Shown here: one piece after another, positions 34,054 through 46,711 of the stretch
How the letters are laid out: each line of letters starts with the position of its first letter
Numbering within the stretch: position 1 is the first letter of the stretch
Notes under the pieces: model-generated
What the model saw: only the letters and a program-made list of their open reading frames with translations
What the model was told of the DNA's origin: nothing
The model's database searches: none
NCBI GenBank assembly: GCA_014529385.2
Contig: CM043960.1
Coordinates: 77,058,910 to 77,122,909 of the forward strand
DNA length: 64,000 nt
Direction: 5' to 3'
DNA from: Adiantum capillus-veneris
Taxonomy: Eukaryota > Streptophyta > Polypodiopsida > Polypodiales > Pteridaceae
Position numbers and translations under genes: made by a program

Positions 34054-34065
34054 GCTCTGATACCA
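34054..34065 (-). other. primer-binding site (initiator tRNA-Met)
   Basis: The minus strand reads TGGTATCAGAGC, two bases inside the 5' LTR at 34068. Confidence 0.9.
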
Positions 34066-34067
34066 AT

Positions 34068-34293
34068 TATTGGAATTAGGGTTGCAAGAAAACACACACA
34101 TCTTGGAGAGGATGAAGGAAGCTCAAGGTACAGAATAGACATAGTATTACTTAGTGTGCAATGAAAAGATAGATAGCCCTAGAGTTATGGGCATATATAC
34201 AATGCACGGGAAAAAAAACTCCTAAAGAGGAAAAAAGTGCCCCGACGGTCCTAGTGTGTTCACACACATCACTACCAGATGTATATGGTATCA
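34068..34293 (-). repeat. copia 5' LTR
   Basis: Plus-strand text runs TATTGGAATTAGGGTTGCA to GGTATCA, followed by the TTAAC target duplication. The terminal TG of its 3' end is mutated to TA. Confidence 0.9.
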
Positions 34294-34518
34294 TTAACTC
34301 GCAAAAAATACATGCTAAATATCCTTATATCTTTGAAAATAATCAAATCCTTAAAATTCTTTATAAACTTAAATTGGTGCAATGCTTCATTTACTAACAA
34401 ATTTACTTGCGATAAACAAATTATGAAGATATTGAAATATGATGCACTTTGGGGAGGTTCTTCTCACAGCCATAACAACGACAAGGGTTTTCATAGGACC
34501 ATGTTGTTGTAGAATGGA

Positions 34519-35843
34519 GAATATAAGTTTTGCCACTCGCATCAGAACCATAAGAAGTGGCTGCATTGTTGTTACCACCTTTTCTTTGAAAAGTAATAAA
34601 ATCTTGTTCAACTGCACGCTACCTAGTCCTGCTTTTTCTGGAAAGTGACTCTTGCAACAGCAATGTGCATAATGCATCAAACTTGATAACTTCAAGATTT
34701 CCTTGGGTCATAAGTCTCCAAGTACTAGCAAAAGTCTCGTAAGAATCTGGTAAGGCATCAAGAACAGTCTGCACATGGGAACTGTCTGAAATGACTTCAC
34801 CTGCAGAAATAAGTTGCTCATTGATATCCTTGACACTAGCAAGGAAAGTGTCCATATCATCTTCCTCATGCATAATCTTCGATTCCAGCTCTATGCAGCA
34901 AAGCAATTTTAGCCTCATTGCGGCTTGCATAAAGACCTACTAGAATATCCCAAGCCTGTTTTGTTGATTTTGCTGAACGAATGTGAGGAGTAATGGTGCG
35001 TTTCACAAACAACACAATCATCGCATGAGCCTACGCATCCTTTACATCCCAACGAGCTTGTTCTGTCGTAGGAAAAACAACTCTAATAGCAGCAATCCTT
35101 GCAGCAATACCTGCAACATCCTCAACATCGCCTACATCCTCAGAACCGGGACGTACGTCAATGTCCTACACAATATTCTAGACACCCTTTGACACAAGAA
35201 CATGTTGCATCATGTAACCCACATACGGTAATTGTCCCCATCCAATATGTCCTCAGCAGCGAACATCTTGAACACATCTGTGTTGTTGTCAGCCATGGAA
35301 AATGCCTGCACCCGATGTGAAAATTGCCCGAAATGAGGAGAAACTGAGTGAGACTAGCACGTGCTATATAACACCACCCGCAACAGACTGTATGGGACTT
35401 GTTATGCAGTAATTGGCGATGACAGATATTTTGCACAAAATGACAAAATTGCCTATGCAGACCTGGTTGTAGTGGAAATGGAGGTCGAAATGAGCCAGAA
35501 TCAAAAATCTGAGCTACGAACGCTCGCCAAAGCTCGCAGAAATCGGAGTAAGTGAGCAAGCGTGTGCTGGAGCTGCTGGAAACTAAGCCTCGGAGGATGC
35601 AACCTGCTCTGATACCAATTGTTGGAATTAAGGTTGCAGGAAAACACACACAGCTTGGAGAAGACGAAGGAAGCTCAAGGCACACAATAGAGAGTATTAC
35701 TTAGTGTGCAATGGAAAGATAGATAGCTCTAGAGTGATGGGCGTATATACAATGCACGGGAAAAAAACCTCCTAAAGAGGGAAAAAATGCCCCGATAGTC
35801 CTAGTGTGTTCACACACATCACTACCACATGTATATTGTATCA
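34519..35843 (-). mobile_element. truncated second copy of the copia 5' end (gag, PBS, LTR)
   Basis: Contains LTR 35620-35843, the TGGTATCAGAGC primer site (35617-35606, minus) and Gag from Met 35296 down to about 34519. It includes SKIMHEEDDMDTFLASVKD, VLDALPDSYETFASTWRL and EQDFITFQRKGGNNNAAT. It is followed by TTAAC and the same array sequence as the first copy. It is cut at 34518/34519, where array sequence (GTAGAATGGAGA) joins gag directly. Confidence 0.88.
35620..35843 (-). repeat. copia LTR of truncated copy
   Basis: Plus-strand text runs TGTTGGAATTAAGGTTGCAG to GTATCA, then TTAAC, the same flank as the complete element at 34294. Confidence 0.9.
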
Positions 35844-37012
35844 TTAACTCACAAAAAATACATGTTAAATATCCTTATATCTTTGAAAATAATCAAATCC
35901 TTAAAATTCTTTATAAACTTAAATTGGTGCAATGCTTCATTTACAAACAAATTTACTTGCGTTAAACAAATTATGAAGATATTGAAATATGATGCACTTT
36001 GGGGAGATTTTTTGCCATAACAACGACAAGGGTTTTCACAGGAACATGTTGTCGCAGAATGGAGAGCAGCAAGGAGCCTTCGGTCAATAGTAAACACCAA
36101 AATCTAAAAAAGGACTATTATAAAGCAGTGCTCTTAAATCCAATAAACGCCTAGCTCCATCTTAAATCCATGCTCTCATGATTTAATAGTATATGCACAA
36201 ACAAACAAGTAATGATGTAAACATCACACACTACTACACAATGCAGACAAGCGAATGCAGAACAGTGAACATTTGGGCCATCACAAAAATCTTACGCTAC
36301 ATATGTGTAGGATTTAATATGGATTCGAAGAAAATAAACAAAAACAAGCAAAAAAAAGGGGAACGATCCATCATCAACAAACCATGGAAATCACATTCCA
36401 ATGCAGGCCCTTGTAGATCAAGGGGATTCCAAAAACATCTACATCATGTGTGCAAGTTTCAATAAGACTTTGGGGCATTTGAAGTAGACACAAGTAGAAA
36501 GCAATAGCATGCAGTACATCATATCAATGCAATTCAATGAACACTACCAAAGCTATGGCAAATCAACATGTAATATAGCCAAAGGAAGCGTATACTAGCT
36601 GCATGACACAATCTTGCAAAAGAGGGCAGGGGTGACAACATGCGTGCACTATAAGCAAGAAACCCTTCCCTAAAACTTCTACAACACGTCCAAGCTTCAA
36701 TAAATCTTTGAAGGTTTAAACACAAACAAAGCACAAATCAAAGATCAGGCAACATAGTTTAACAACTAAAATAGTTGAGCCAATTCAATAGGCATTGCGC
36801 AAAAATGGGCATTACAAGGGGCATATCACACATAGAAGTGGAATAGGTATAGATTAGAGCAAGATGACATGCTGGCCACCATAGCTAAACCAAATCGGTG
36901 GGCAATGCACAAAATGGGCATTACGAAGGGAATAGCGAGCATAAAGAAAAAATGGTACAAATTGCGGTAGGTCGACAAGTTGCCTACCTATAGGGCAAGA
37001 GCAAGCATAAAA

Positions 37013-37887
37013 CTTACCCAAATGCAAAAGCCTTTACCACTAGGCAGGCCAACACACCCTTGTCCCCATAGGATCCCTTTACAATATAACCCCTTGATAT
37101 TATCGGCATAAAAGCCACTTATTTTGAACATTCAACTACTTATTCAAACACGAGCATAAAAAATTGAACAAACCGTCCAAGGTGACTCCAATAGTATAAT
37201 TTATTGGAAAATAGATAGACACCTATGCAATTATATGTCCTTGCTTACAATCTACAAATCGCAAGTACTCTAAAAGATTTACAAAAGGCTAATTCATTTG
37301 TTTGAATTAAATGGGTTCTTAAGACCTAAGATTATAAGGTGTATTTGAAACTTTCTCTTGACTAACCATTTCTCGGGACTAAGGTATGAAGTTACAACAC
37401 TTTTTAACACACTCCATTGTGAACCTTTCCTTAGCATCGAGGGAGTGCCCCACACACTCACACACTTTGTCACTCTATTGGCTTGATATAGTGGAAGTCT
37501 TTAACTGCTTATAAATCAAAAGGATTGGTCTTATTTAGACATAACTATCCTCCCGGTGAAGTGTACACTTCAATGCTTGAAAAATCATCACCTATACACT
37601 AGGCCTTGAGCTTTGAAATTCTACCTCACTTTGCTAAGTATCCTCTTATTAAACTTCCTTTAAATTTGGATGTTTCCTTGACCTTGATTAACGAAAAGTA
37701 TTCATGGCATAGCTTGACTTGATGTTTACTTTCAAATGTTCTCTCTATATAGAATATTTTCTTCACAAACATCTTGTGTGGGAATCTCCCAATGAGATTC
37801 TCTGACCCTCCTCACCTTTTGGACCCAGTGGGGTTTTCCTCTACCATAATTGGGTAGTTGGTATCTTGGGAGTTTGATAATGCAAAT

Positions 37888-37931
<44 letters not shown>

Positions 37932-38195
37932 AGGCACCTCACGCTCATAGCGTGTTGTCTGTACACTCGTGGCCGCCTCTCGCTTACAGAGCTAATAACT
38001 ATCACATCAGGTTTTTAAACCTTATACTTTTTTTCACTTTAAGCCTTTGATCTCACCACTTTGACAAATAGTTGGATAGAGTTTCAAGTTACACATGTAT
38101 CACAACCTTTGAGAAGGTGTTACGAGCCTCATTTTTGGCACCGATGTCCTCCTTTGGCCCTCCCACTCCACGCAAGAGATTTCTTGCGGTGGTAG
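37013..38195. other. unrecognised DNA with (CT)n tract
   Basis: No gene recognised. A CT run lies at 37891-37928, just after AATGCAAATAA. Confidence 0.4.
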
Positions 38196-38453
38196 TGGCA
38201 CCAAAGGAAGGACCTTGCTGCCCGCCAAGAAGCCAAGATCACAACCCTCAAGGCTCAAATCAAGGCGCTCATTGAGGAGAATGAAAGACTCAAACAACGT
38301 CTATGCAAGCTTGAAGACGCAAAGGAAGTAGAGAGCCAAGCTCTAATTGCCAAAGCACATGAAGTAGAATCTTTTGTCCTTAAGAGTGTCATAGCGGCTC
38401 AGAAGGAATCCCAAACAACAAAATCTCAACAAAATAATGTCCTACTTCTATAA
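38196..38453 (+). pseudogene. unrecognised coding remnant with coiled-coil
   Basis: An open frame without a start codon encodes DLAARQEAKITTLKAQIKAL followed by IEENERLKQRLCKLEDAKEV and AHEVESFVLKSV, a strongly charged heptad-like pattern consistent with a coiled coil. A second fragment (38496-38678) reads SPFKKTPKALALCDPIKTP and KPIRICKECPIPYLARKAK. I do not recognise the family; a retrotransposon Gag leader or a decayed host gene are both possible. Confidence 0.35.
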
Positions 38454-38689
38454 TGAAATAAGAAACTCTAGTCATCAGGCGCACGGCTTGGATAAGTGTC
38501 ATTTAAGACACAAGCTGTCCACTACAAGCTTGGAGCTGCAATTAATTCTCCGTTCAAGAAAACTCCTAAAGCTCTTGCTCTTTGTGATCCTATTAAGACA
38601 CCTCATAAACCTATCAGGATTTGTAAAGAATGCCCCATACCTTACTTAGCCAGAAAAGCCAAAGAAATCCCCTTTTAATATATAGAGCA

Positions 38690-39540
38690 AGGATGAGGAG
38701 GTTTTTTTGTGTGGAATGGGACAATGACTACAAGCAATGTAGGTTGCTTGGGTACCTTTCACCCATCTTGTACATCTTAGTACTTACTGATTTTATATTT
38801 CCGACTGGCTATTAAAAGAGGCACATTTGTTGAGAGATGCTCTCACAGTCTCAGATAGTGCCAATGTTTTTGTGCATTCTACCATCTTAGAGTGCATCAC
38901 TTTTATTGCAACTCAATTTTGTTTTCAAAGCTCCAAGCAGCGGATTCACCTACATTCAACACGACAATAATCAAGGGTGACACCTTCTACAACTTGCAAC
39001 TCACCTTGTCCATAACCTTTGCCTCTACCCTTGCTCAAGGCCATCAAGTAGTGGCTCTCACGCCCCCCAATTGTCATCCAAGCAATACCTCTTGCATTTC
39101 TTGTCACTGACCAAACATAAAGCAGCAAGTTTGCACCATTTCATTATACAACTACTCCTCGACACCATTTACTTTCCAAATTCCAATTGGACCCTTTGAT
39201 TTCAATATTTTCCATGCCCTTTCCCACCTTTTAGAGTGCTTTTTGTTTTATTAAAATCATGATGACCTAATTGTACTTATGTTTGGTTGGGAAGTAAAGC
39301 TCCCCACATTAATCCAGTGGAAGATTTTGCCTATTCTTCCACCCTTTTGTATGTAACAACATTTTTTATTTTATGTATTTGCATCAATTCTGATAATTTA
39401 ATGGGTTGAGTTTGTTTTGAATCTTCAAAACTGGCCCTTAGAAAAAGTAAAATTGTTGCTGATTCTATTTTTTGGTCATTACATCATAGTGGAAAAATAT
39501 AAAATTCTCAATATATGACTATGTTATGACGGGATCTTAA
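38690..39540. other. unrecognised DNA
   Basis: No domain or element end recognised. Small overlapping frames look random. Confidence 0.3.
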
Positions 39541-39543
<3 letters not shown>

Positions 39544-39581
<38 letters not shown>

Positions 39582-39731
39582 AACAAACAAACAACTAGTC
39601 TTGTTTGGTGGGCCTTTGCCGTACATAATCTGATAGATTTTGGAGCGCAGCTGGTTACTTGGTTAGCTGGTTGTGATTGCTATTGGCTTGGGTTTTGTTG
39701 TGGTGACACTAGAAAGGCACCAATAATAGCG

Positions 39732-39776
<45 letters not shown>

Positions 39777-39960
39777 CAACTAGTCTCGCTTGGTGGGCCT
39801 TTGCCGTACATAATCTGAGAGATTTTGGAGCCCAGCTGATAACTTGGTTAGCTGGTTGTGATTGATATCGGCTTGGGTTTTATTGTGATGACACTAGAAA
39901 ATGAGTAGAACCAATTAATAGGCACCAATAATAGCTCATCTTGGAACTTGATGAGCATTG
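39544..39960. repeat. ~185-bp tandem duplication anchored on (CA)n tracts
   Basis: A CA run (39544-39577) followed by AACAACTAGTCTTG, GGTGGGCCTTTGCCGTACAT and GACACTAGAAA is repeated after a second GC/CA run (about 39730-39772). The second copy differs by substitutions and a 22-bp addition near its end. Confidence 0.9.
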
Positions 39961-41616
39961 GAAAGAAGCTAGTTGTGTCCCACAATGCTTCATATATGAC
40001 AAAGGGCTACTAAACAGGGTAATTGAATCGAGTAAAAGGGTTGCAACTTGACCTACTTTGGTAGTTGTTTGCAGATTGTACCTTTCAGCCTAGTTATATC
40101 GACCATTTAGTTTCTAAACCGTGGAACCATCTTTGAGACACCCATCTTGTTCTCAATCAAGTGTAGTCAATTTTCCTTTACTTCAATATATAGGTTGAAT
40201 TGCCAAACTGTGAGAAAAGAAATGCATGTCTATTTGATACATAGATACGATGATCGAAATTGAGCATGAATGCAACACTGGGGAAGAAAACATATGGCTA
40301 AAATAAACTTAAGGAAGCTTTACTCAAAAATACATAAAGCATAAACAGACTATAAAAATTGAACTACACTTTCGACCTGGTAATCGTGTACAAATTTTAT
40401 CCAATCATGCAAGTCGAAGGACAATGTTTGAGTAAAGCTACAAAAAAGCAATGTGAATAATTAAACATATCGTCTTGCAATGAAACATCACAGATTGAAA
40501 CTACAAAGTATACAGTGCACGTCACACAGAGGGGCCATACAAAAGTATGGTGGAGAGTTGGCGCTGTGGTCTCTCCAAAAATTATGAGAAATGGAAGCCA
40601 TGCCCTACCCCGTAGTGTTTATATGTTTCACCAAGCAAACACATAGTCATGGGGTGCTGGATACAGATAACAAACCTTGTAGTGTTGTTGAGCTGGAGTC
40701 GTACTTGTGCAATTGAAACATCCACTGTTGTGAATATATGTCCTCCCTGCCAGACACAAAGCACACATAAGACAAATAAAGGAGATGTGGCATATTGATT
40801 AAACCTAAAGAGAAGCAGATCTAATTTTATATTCTATGTCGAAGGTTTGCTACATAAAGAGTTATAGGTGCTTTTTGATAGATTTTCACTATCACTCTCT
40901 GCTTGGCCGTCAACTCTTTCTCCTGCTTATGGTGTAGCTAATTTCCTATTTGCAGTGCGTCCTCTCCTTGTAGACCAAGTAGGGCTTCTCCTCAATTATG
41001 CAACTCCTCGACCATGCAGTAGCATGCTATCATACGTAGGGTCTATCCTGAAGAAGTCTAGGATCCTTTCCAACTTGTTCATGGGACCGGTCGATGCTTG
41101 AATTTGACCTTAGAAAGAGAACTCCATGTTGGGAACTTGCATTGGCCAAACAATACATTCGCGTGCTGCTTTCCTTATGTAAGGTCGCATGATAACAGGC
41201 GTGTTGAGTTCGGTGTCTCCACAGAGGAAGACACCATATTTAGTGCCGCCGAACTTTGTACTTGTTTACTTCAGTGCTTGATGTCAATCTGCATATGTCC
41301 TGCTATATTCTATAGATGTTCTATAGCAACCCCCACCAAGAAAGTCTAGTTAGCACAAAAGGGTGTGTGTAAGAGCGGATGGCGAGGATGCAATGTGTGT
41401 GACAGGAGGCTTGAAATGAGTTTGTGGGGAGGATTTATCCAAGCCATTGAGGCTTAGAAGTAAACGGACTCTAGGAGGCCGCCTCGTGGACAACCGCTCT
41501 TAGCGTATCAAAATCTATGTCATGGACTGAATGCTCTCACAAACTCCCTCATCTGTGTTGGCCAATCAACCATGAACAGTTGAGCAGTCAACCATGAATA
41601 GCCGATACTAAACATG

Positions 41617-41617
<1 letters not shown>
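39961..41617. other. unrecognised DNA
   Basis: I see no coding family or element terminus in this stretch. Confidence 0.3.

Positions 41618-41664
<47 letters not shown>
41618..41664. repeat. (CA)n microsatellite
   Basis: A CA run of about 47 bp. Confidence 0.95.
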
Positions 41665-41665
<1 letters not shown>

Positions 41666-42004
41666 CTAGAAATGTCGAGAGAGAGAGGCACGCATGAGAG
41701 ACAAGGCAACAAACGAGGGCTCGTGATATGCTCTCCTCCCCACACACAGAGTCGCCATAGCCGGATTTTGAACTATAGGCCTCATGCACTTTGATCATAT
41801 GTGCCCCCACTCTCTGCTGATCGAGAAGAATGGTTTCCATTTCTCTCTCAAAGAGTGGCCGGAGACTTACCTGAATTCATCTCCAACTGATACACACTTG
41901 CAAACCTGCGAATACTGCCTTTGTGAACCTCCGAACTGGTGCCTCTTTGAACTTGCGACATTGCTTTTGTTTGCTTTCCAACTAGCATCACATTTCACGA
42001 CCTT

Positions 42005-43640
42005 TTTTTTCTTAAATATAATTTGTATTTGAAGCTTTGATATGCTACGTGGTGGCTTCTACGACCAGATAAAGGCAAAAGAGCCTTTGGCTCACCAAGT
42101 AATAATCTTCCTACGAAAATAACGTTGCCTTCTCTCTACTGCCTCTCGTCAGCCCTATGCACCCTTTAACATGCTACTCCTATCTGCTATTGACGCCCTT
42201 CTTCAATTCAACTCGACAACCATCTTTTGGTTGCCACTCAACCCTGTTCTCATGCTCTGCAACAACAGTCCCCTCATTGTCAAAATGGGATTTTTGCTCT
42301 TGATGGACCCCTCTCTCTCTTGGATGACTAGCCACCTCAATCATTGATCTCCTTCCTTTTTATGCCTTTGCCATACTGTTCGTGTGTTGGATATTGTTTT
42401 ACGCTACCCTCCTATGATTACCTGCACATCGTGTATCCTTTGTAGATGGCACTCTTTCAAACCCCCTTCTTTGCTCGCTATCCCCAATATGGTTGTGCAG
42501 CTCGTCAACCTCGTTTCCTCCCCAGATATGTGCAATTGTACACAAATTTCCCTGTCAGTGCTTTCCATTTATTTTTCTTAACGCTTCTCCCTTATTAATA
42601 GCTCATGGACTGCTCATCCGGTATCCTCCAATCACTACTCTGCTACCTCCAAAATCCAATGCTCCCCTTCTACAACTCAACCAACTGCCATTGTCAACTT
42701 CTACAGCTACTCACGTGCCTCGCGCTCATGTTGCTTGGTCTTTGGTGGTCGCACAACACCTCTTGGTCACCCTCGTCTTGACACCATGCTCTACCGCTGC
42801 AATGCTGTTGCATCTCCTTGGAGCTACACATTGATAACCAACTACCGTGGACATCATATTCTGTGTTGAATTGGTCATGAGAGATGTTTCTATTTGTCTG
42901 CCGATCATTCCAAAATGCTTGCCTCATCAAATTTTCAAAAGGCTATCAATAGAGGTGGACGAGGAGTGCGACCGAAGCCAACCACTCAATAGACCATGAC
43001 TTGCAATAGTGGCAATATTGCCCAATGCCTTTCCCTCGACATTGAGCTGTCTTCCACTAATCCCCTCCCACACTCTGCTACAAGCGCAAGGAGCTAGTTG
43101 CACTGAAGCCACTAGCTTAACTACTTGAGCAAAACCATCATAAGCTTCGGTGTGATTGATCCTAAGCTTTTCTGGCCCATGTCCACTTTGATGTTTATTG
43201 GTTCCATTTCTTCGCCCTCTACTGCCTCTACGTAGCCCAATAGCCTAATAGCATCAGCAAAAAAATGTGCTGAACGGGCCTATGAAGGCAATGAGTTTCG
43301 TGATTCAACTCCAGATCAGGCAAGCTGATCATCCATTGAAATATGATATCTTTTGTTTTGCTAACACTAGAACAGACCTCTGCCATGGGTTGATCACACG
43401 AAATATCCAATCTTTGATTGAGAGTGCTCATCACGTCGACAAGCATCCGAAGACCCCGCCAACGTGATGATCTAGGAACAGAAGATCGCGCAGAGTGCTT
43501 TTTGATTTTATTCACTTGGTAGCTTTTCATGGCAGCGATGCTTTATTTTTTTTAATTTTTAATTTAAATCTAATGCTACGTGGTGGCTTCTGCCTTGAGA
43601 TATTGCAAAAAGAGCCTTTGTCTCACCAAGTAAACAATGA
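42005..43640. repeat. ~100-bp direct repeats flanking ~1.4 kb
   Basis: TGCTACGTGGTGGCTTCT followed by AGAGCCTTTG and CTCACCAAGTAA occurs at 42042-42112 and 43572-43640, each preceded by a T-rich run. The interval is GC-richer and reads like a heavily mutated coding sequence (for example WTAHPVSSNHYS and RLDTMLYRCNAVASPW). No family can be assigned with confidence; a decayed retroelement between short terminal repeats is one explanation. Confidence 0.5.
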
Positions 43641-43988
43641 ATGAGCTCCTTTTATGTTATTTAATACACCTTGTCCAAGTTAGCTCATGACTAGGTTTAA
43701 AGCTTGGACACATCATACATGTCAAGATTTGAAGAGCATTCTTAAATTAGATTGGCAGTCGTTCACCTTGATATTTTGTCTTTACCCCTTCAGAGAGCCA
43801 TTGGTGTATGGCATAAAGTAAGCCTCAACATGCTCTTTAGCAACAATTTATGGCTAGGGTCTATCTTGGTGGCAACCACTTAATTCTTCAGGTGTATTAG
43901 ATGAGCATACACAAAGGTGTGAGAGCAAGGGTAGTGAACATGAGAATCCTTGTACAAAATTGAAGCAGTAGTGTGAGACAAGGATGAC

Positions 43989-44223
43989 AACACCGAGAAG
44001 GAAGCATAGGGCCTCATGAGCTCTCAACCATCCATAGGCTCACAAGCAACTTGGAGATTTAGACATGTTTTCAACACCAGCTATGCCATGGTAGCCTTGA
44101 AACATGCCTTTGCAGCTATGCCCTAGCAACACGGAGAAGGAGTCCTAGGGCCTCATGAGCGTTCAACCATCCTTTGGCTTACAAGCAACATGGAGATGGA
44201 GGCATGTTTTCAATGCCAGCTAA
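43989..44223. repeat. ~138-bp direct duplication
   Basis: GGGCCTCATGAGC, then TCAACCATCC and CTTACAAGCAAC, GGCATGTTTTCAA recur at about 43989-44086 and 44127-44223 with substitutions. Confidence 0.85.
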
Positions 44224-44364
44224 GACTTAGCATCTTTGAAAAGACTGGTGTCAGAAGACTGGCTGCCAATAGGATCAGGAGCAAGGAGAGGTTTGAGCAC
44301 GAGATGCCACAAGAGGGCTGCGAGAAGGGGGGGAGATCCTCATGTACTGGAAGACATTCTTTCA

Positions 44365-44558
<194 letters not shown>

Positions 44559-44837
44559 TGGAGTATCGACTGCAGTCCAACTCCAACTCCTCCATGTAGT
44601 GAGAATTCAAAATCTCCACGATTCTCTTCCATGCTCGAAAAACATGCAGGCGCTCAAAATAGTGCCATGCAGTGACCGCCAGCATTAGACTTTTATATTT
44701 ACAGGCTCCATCTTTTAAAGATTTTTCCCTCACACGATTTTATTTGAATCGTGGGCACATATTAGCACCAAAACCTATACCAAAGACGAGTTTTGAGCCG
44801 AGCCAGTATCCAATGAACAAGTTCCATATCATCTCCT

Positions 44838-45029
44838 TGAAGTGCGCGAGCGAGAGCGTGTTTGAGTGTGTGCAGCAATGGAGAAGAGAGGAGAAGAGGA
44901 GATCTTGTGTTTGCAGGGGCTAAAACTCACTCTCTACATGTGAGCCCCCTTATTCTATTATGTACATAATGAATAAGTATAGTGGGCAGGCACCTGGCCT
45001 AACCGGCCACATGGGGCTTTACCCCAACA
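44838..45029 (-). repeat. 3' LTR of second family member
   Basis: The minus strand starts TGTTGGGGTAAAGCCCCATG and ends GCGCACTTCA. Contains about 75 bp absent from the 5' LTR. Confidence 0.9.
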
Positions 45030-45160
45030 ACCTCCCACGTAAAGGCCAATGTGGCCGTGAGAGAGAAAAGAAAACCGTACAAAACCTCTACAAGGCCATG
45101 ACATGTATGACCTCAGCCAACGCCCATTGGCTCACTGAATCTGTGTGCATCCAGCTCTAA

Positions 45161-46711
45161 TCATAGAGAAAGTATAGAGTGATCGGCACCATACTCCTCA
45201 CCAAAGCCGCACACATCCTGCAGGTATCTCACCATACGCTGCAAAGTGCCCCTATGCTCAAGGCCAACGTCAGTCACTGCACAACTGACTGCTCCCACCG
45301 CAAATGCACCTACCACAAATGCAATCTCGGGTCTTAAGATGAGTATCTCGTACATGAGACTCTCGAACGCTGATGCAATCCTAACAATATTTGCCAATTT
45401 TACCATCTCAGTCAAATCGGGCTCAGAACTCCACTCATGGAAATCACCCTGACACCCAAAATCCGATCCATGGAATCCATCCTCGTGTCCATTGCATGTC
45501 ACATGCGCACCAAGAGCATCTGTTTGTCCTGAACCCTGTGTGGCAAGAGCAATGCCTAGCAACTCACACGCATCAGTCTCTGGCCTGAGCATATCCACGA
45601 ATGACTGAATCACGACTGAATCCTCAGCACTCACGTCATCCATATCCGTCATTGTATCCACGAATGACATGCCGTGCTGCACAACTGGCTCAACATGCTC
45701 ACAAACTGGAGCATCATGCAATCTATCCGCAAAGGAGACATGCCTCATCTCTCTGCATGGCTGCGTACTCACAAAGACTGTGCCGTCTTGTACGTGATGT
45801 ATTCGCATCGCATGGATCATGCCAACACTAGCACCTCTCGCTATGACTATCTGTCCACGATGCAATCTGAAATTGTGCTCATCCAGCACTACCTGGCATC
45901 CGCTGTCTCCTAATTGACTCATAGAGATCAAGCTCTGCGTCAAAACTGGCACATGGTGTACATCTCGCAACACGTATGATGAACCACTCGGCAACGATAG
46001 TCTGGCATCTCCTGCACCAACTATGTCATGCACTGAACCATCAACTAGACACACACGTCCAAGCATACCACTAGCATATGTGATAAACCACTCACGACTC
46101 TGTGTGACATGAAATTAAACACTCACATCTAGTATCCAATACGAAGGTAATGTGTCGTCAAAAACCGACATAAGAAAGTCAAGAGTAAACATGGAAGCAA
46201 AGGAGACGTCTCCGTCATGTGTAGCCACATATGTTGCATCTGATCCCACATCATCCAAAGTGATAGCATCCCTCTTGTGATGTCTCCTGCGTTGTCTCAT
46301 TCACCGAAAACAACGCCTACGTACATGCCCTGTATGACCACAATGTCAACACACAACAACTCTATGTCTGTGAGATCGTCCTTTGACTGTAGGCATCTCT
46401 CTAGACTCATTTGTGCCAAAAGCATTGCACAATCTTTGCCATTACTCTCTAGTTGTATATGCATCCAAACCAATGCGATAGACAGACTCACCAAGGTGTA
46501 ATATGATCGTCAAACGTGCAAGCTCGTCCAAGTCCTCCCACTCATCGTCAGTCATAGACTCTGGCCTAGTATCCATGCCCTGTAGTAGCAACACTTGGTC
46601 CAACTGAGTCAATGCATCATGCATACCTGCTTTCCAACGCTCAAAGTTTGAACCATCAAACCTTGTATGGAAAAGCACAAACCCTGACAATGATGTACAT
46701 GTCAAATCCAT
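45161..46711 (-). pseudogene. gag: Gag / protease-like / RT-tail polyprotein, second copy
   Basis: A single frame with four stops and no frameshift. It contains FHTRFDGSNFERWKAGMHDA, EWEDLDELARLTIILHL, a zinc knuckle C-stop-HCGHTGHVRRRC (46351-46310), a degenerate protease-like WILDVSV then FHVTQSREWF, VCLVDGSVHDIVGAGDARL, VHHVPVLTQSLISMSQLGDS, a variable acidic middle, and RPEIAFVVGAFAVGAVSCAV with MVRYLQ. The C-terminal 301 codons (46066-45161) are fully open. Stops align with L, W, R and S of the copy at 30.5-32.2 kb. The Asp-Thr/Ser-Gly protease signature is lost, so proteolysis by this product is unlikely. Confidence 0.82.

Larger units (their letters stand above)
24892..34293 (-). mobile_element. 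Ty1/copia LTR retrotransposon, nested-disrupted
   Basis: The element has LTRs at 24892-25116 and 34068-34293, both about 225 bp, and a TTAAC target duplication (24887-24891 and 34294-34298). A primer-binding site matches initiator tRNA-Met, and a purine-rich tract precedes the 3' LTR. Domain order on the minus strand is Gag, protease, integrase, RT, RNase H, which defines copia. A 4450-bp element (28055-32504) interrupts it between protease and integrase. Without that insertion it would be about 4950 bp. Several frameshifts and stops make it inactive. It lies inside a unit of the 1.6-kb array. Confidence 0.92.
21040..37012. repeat. tandem array of ~1.6-kb units, interrupted by retrotransposons
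   Basis: A landmark containing TAGCATAAACATCCATGCCAT recurs near 21061, 22922 and 24512; a phrase containing CGCAAAAATACATGCTAAAT recurs near 21728, 23331, 34300 and 35850. Unit one spans about 21040-22905 (1861 bp including a 245-bp MITE); unit two about 22906-24490 (1590 bp). Unit three begins at 24491, is broken at 24891 by a copia insertion and resumes at 34294-34518. A further partial unit runs 35844-37012. The unit is AT-rich with no convincing coding sequence. Sequence after the array start aligns through GATGCACTTTGGGGA and CACTACAAGCAAGAAA blocks in each copy. Confidence 0.85.
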
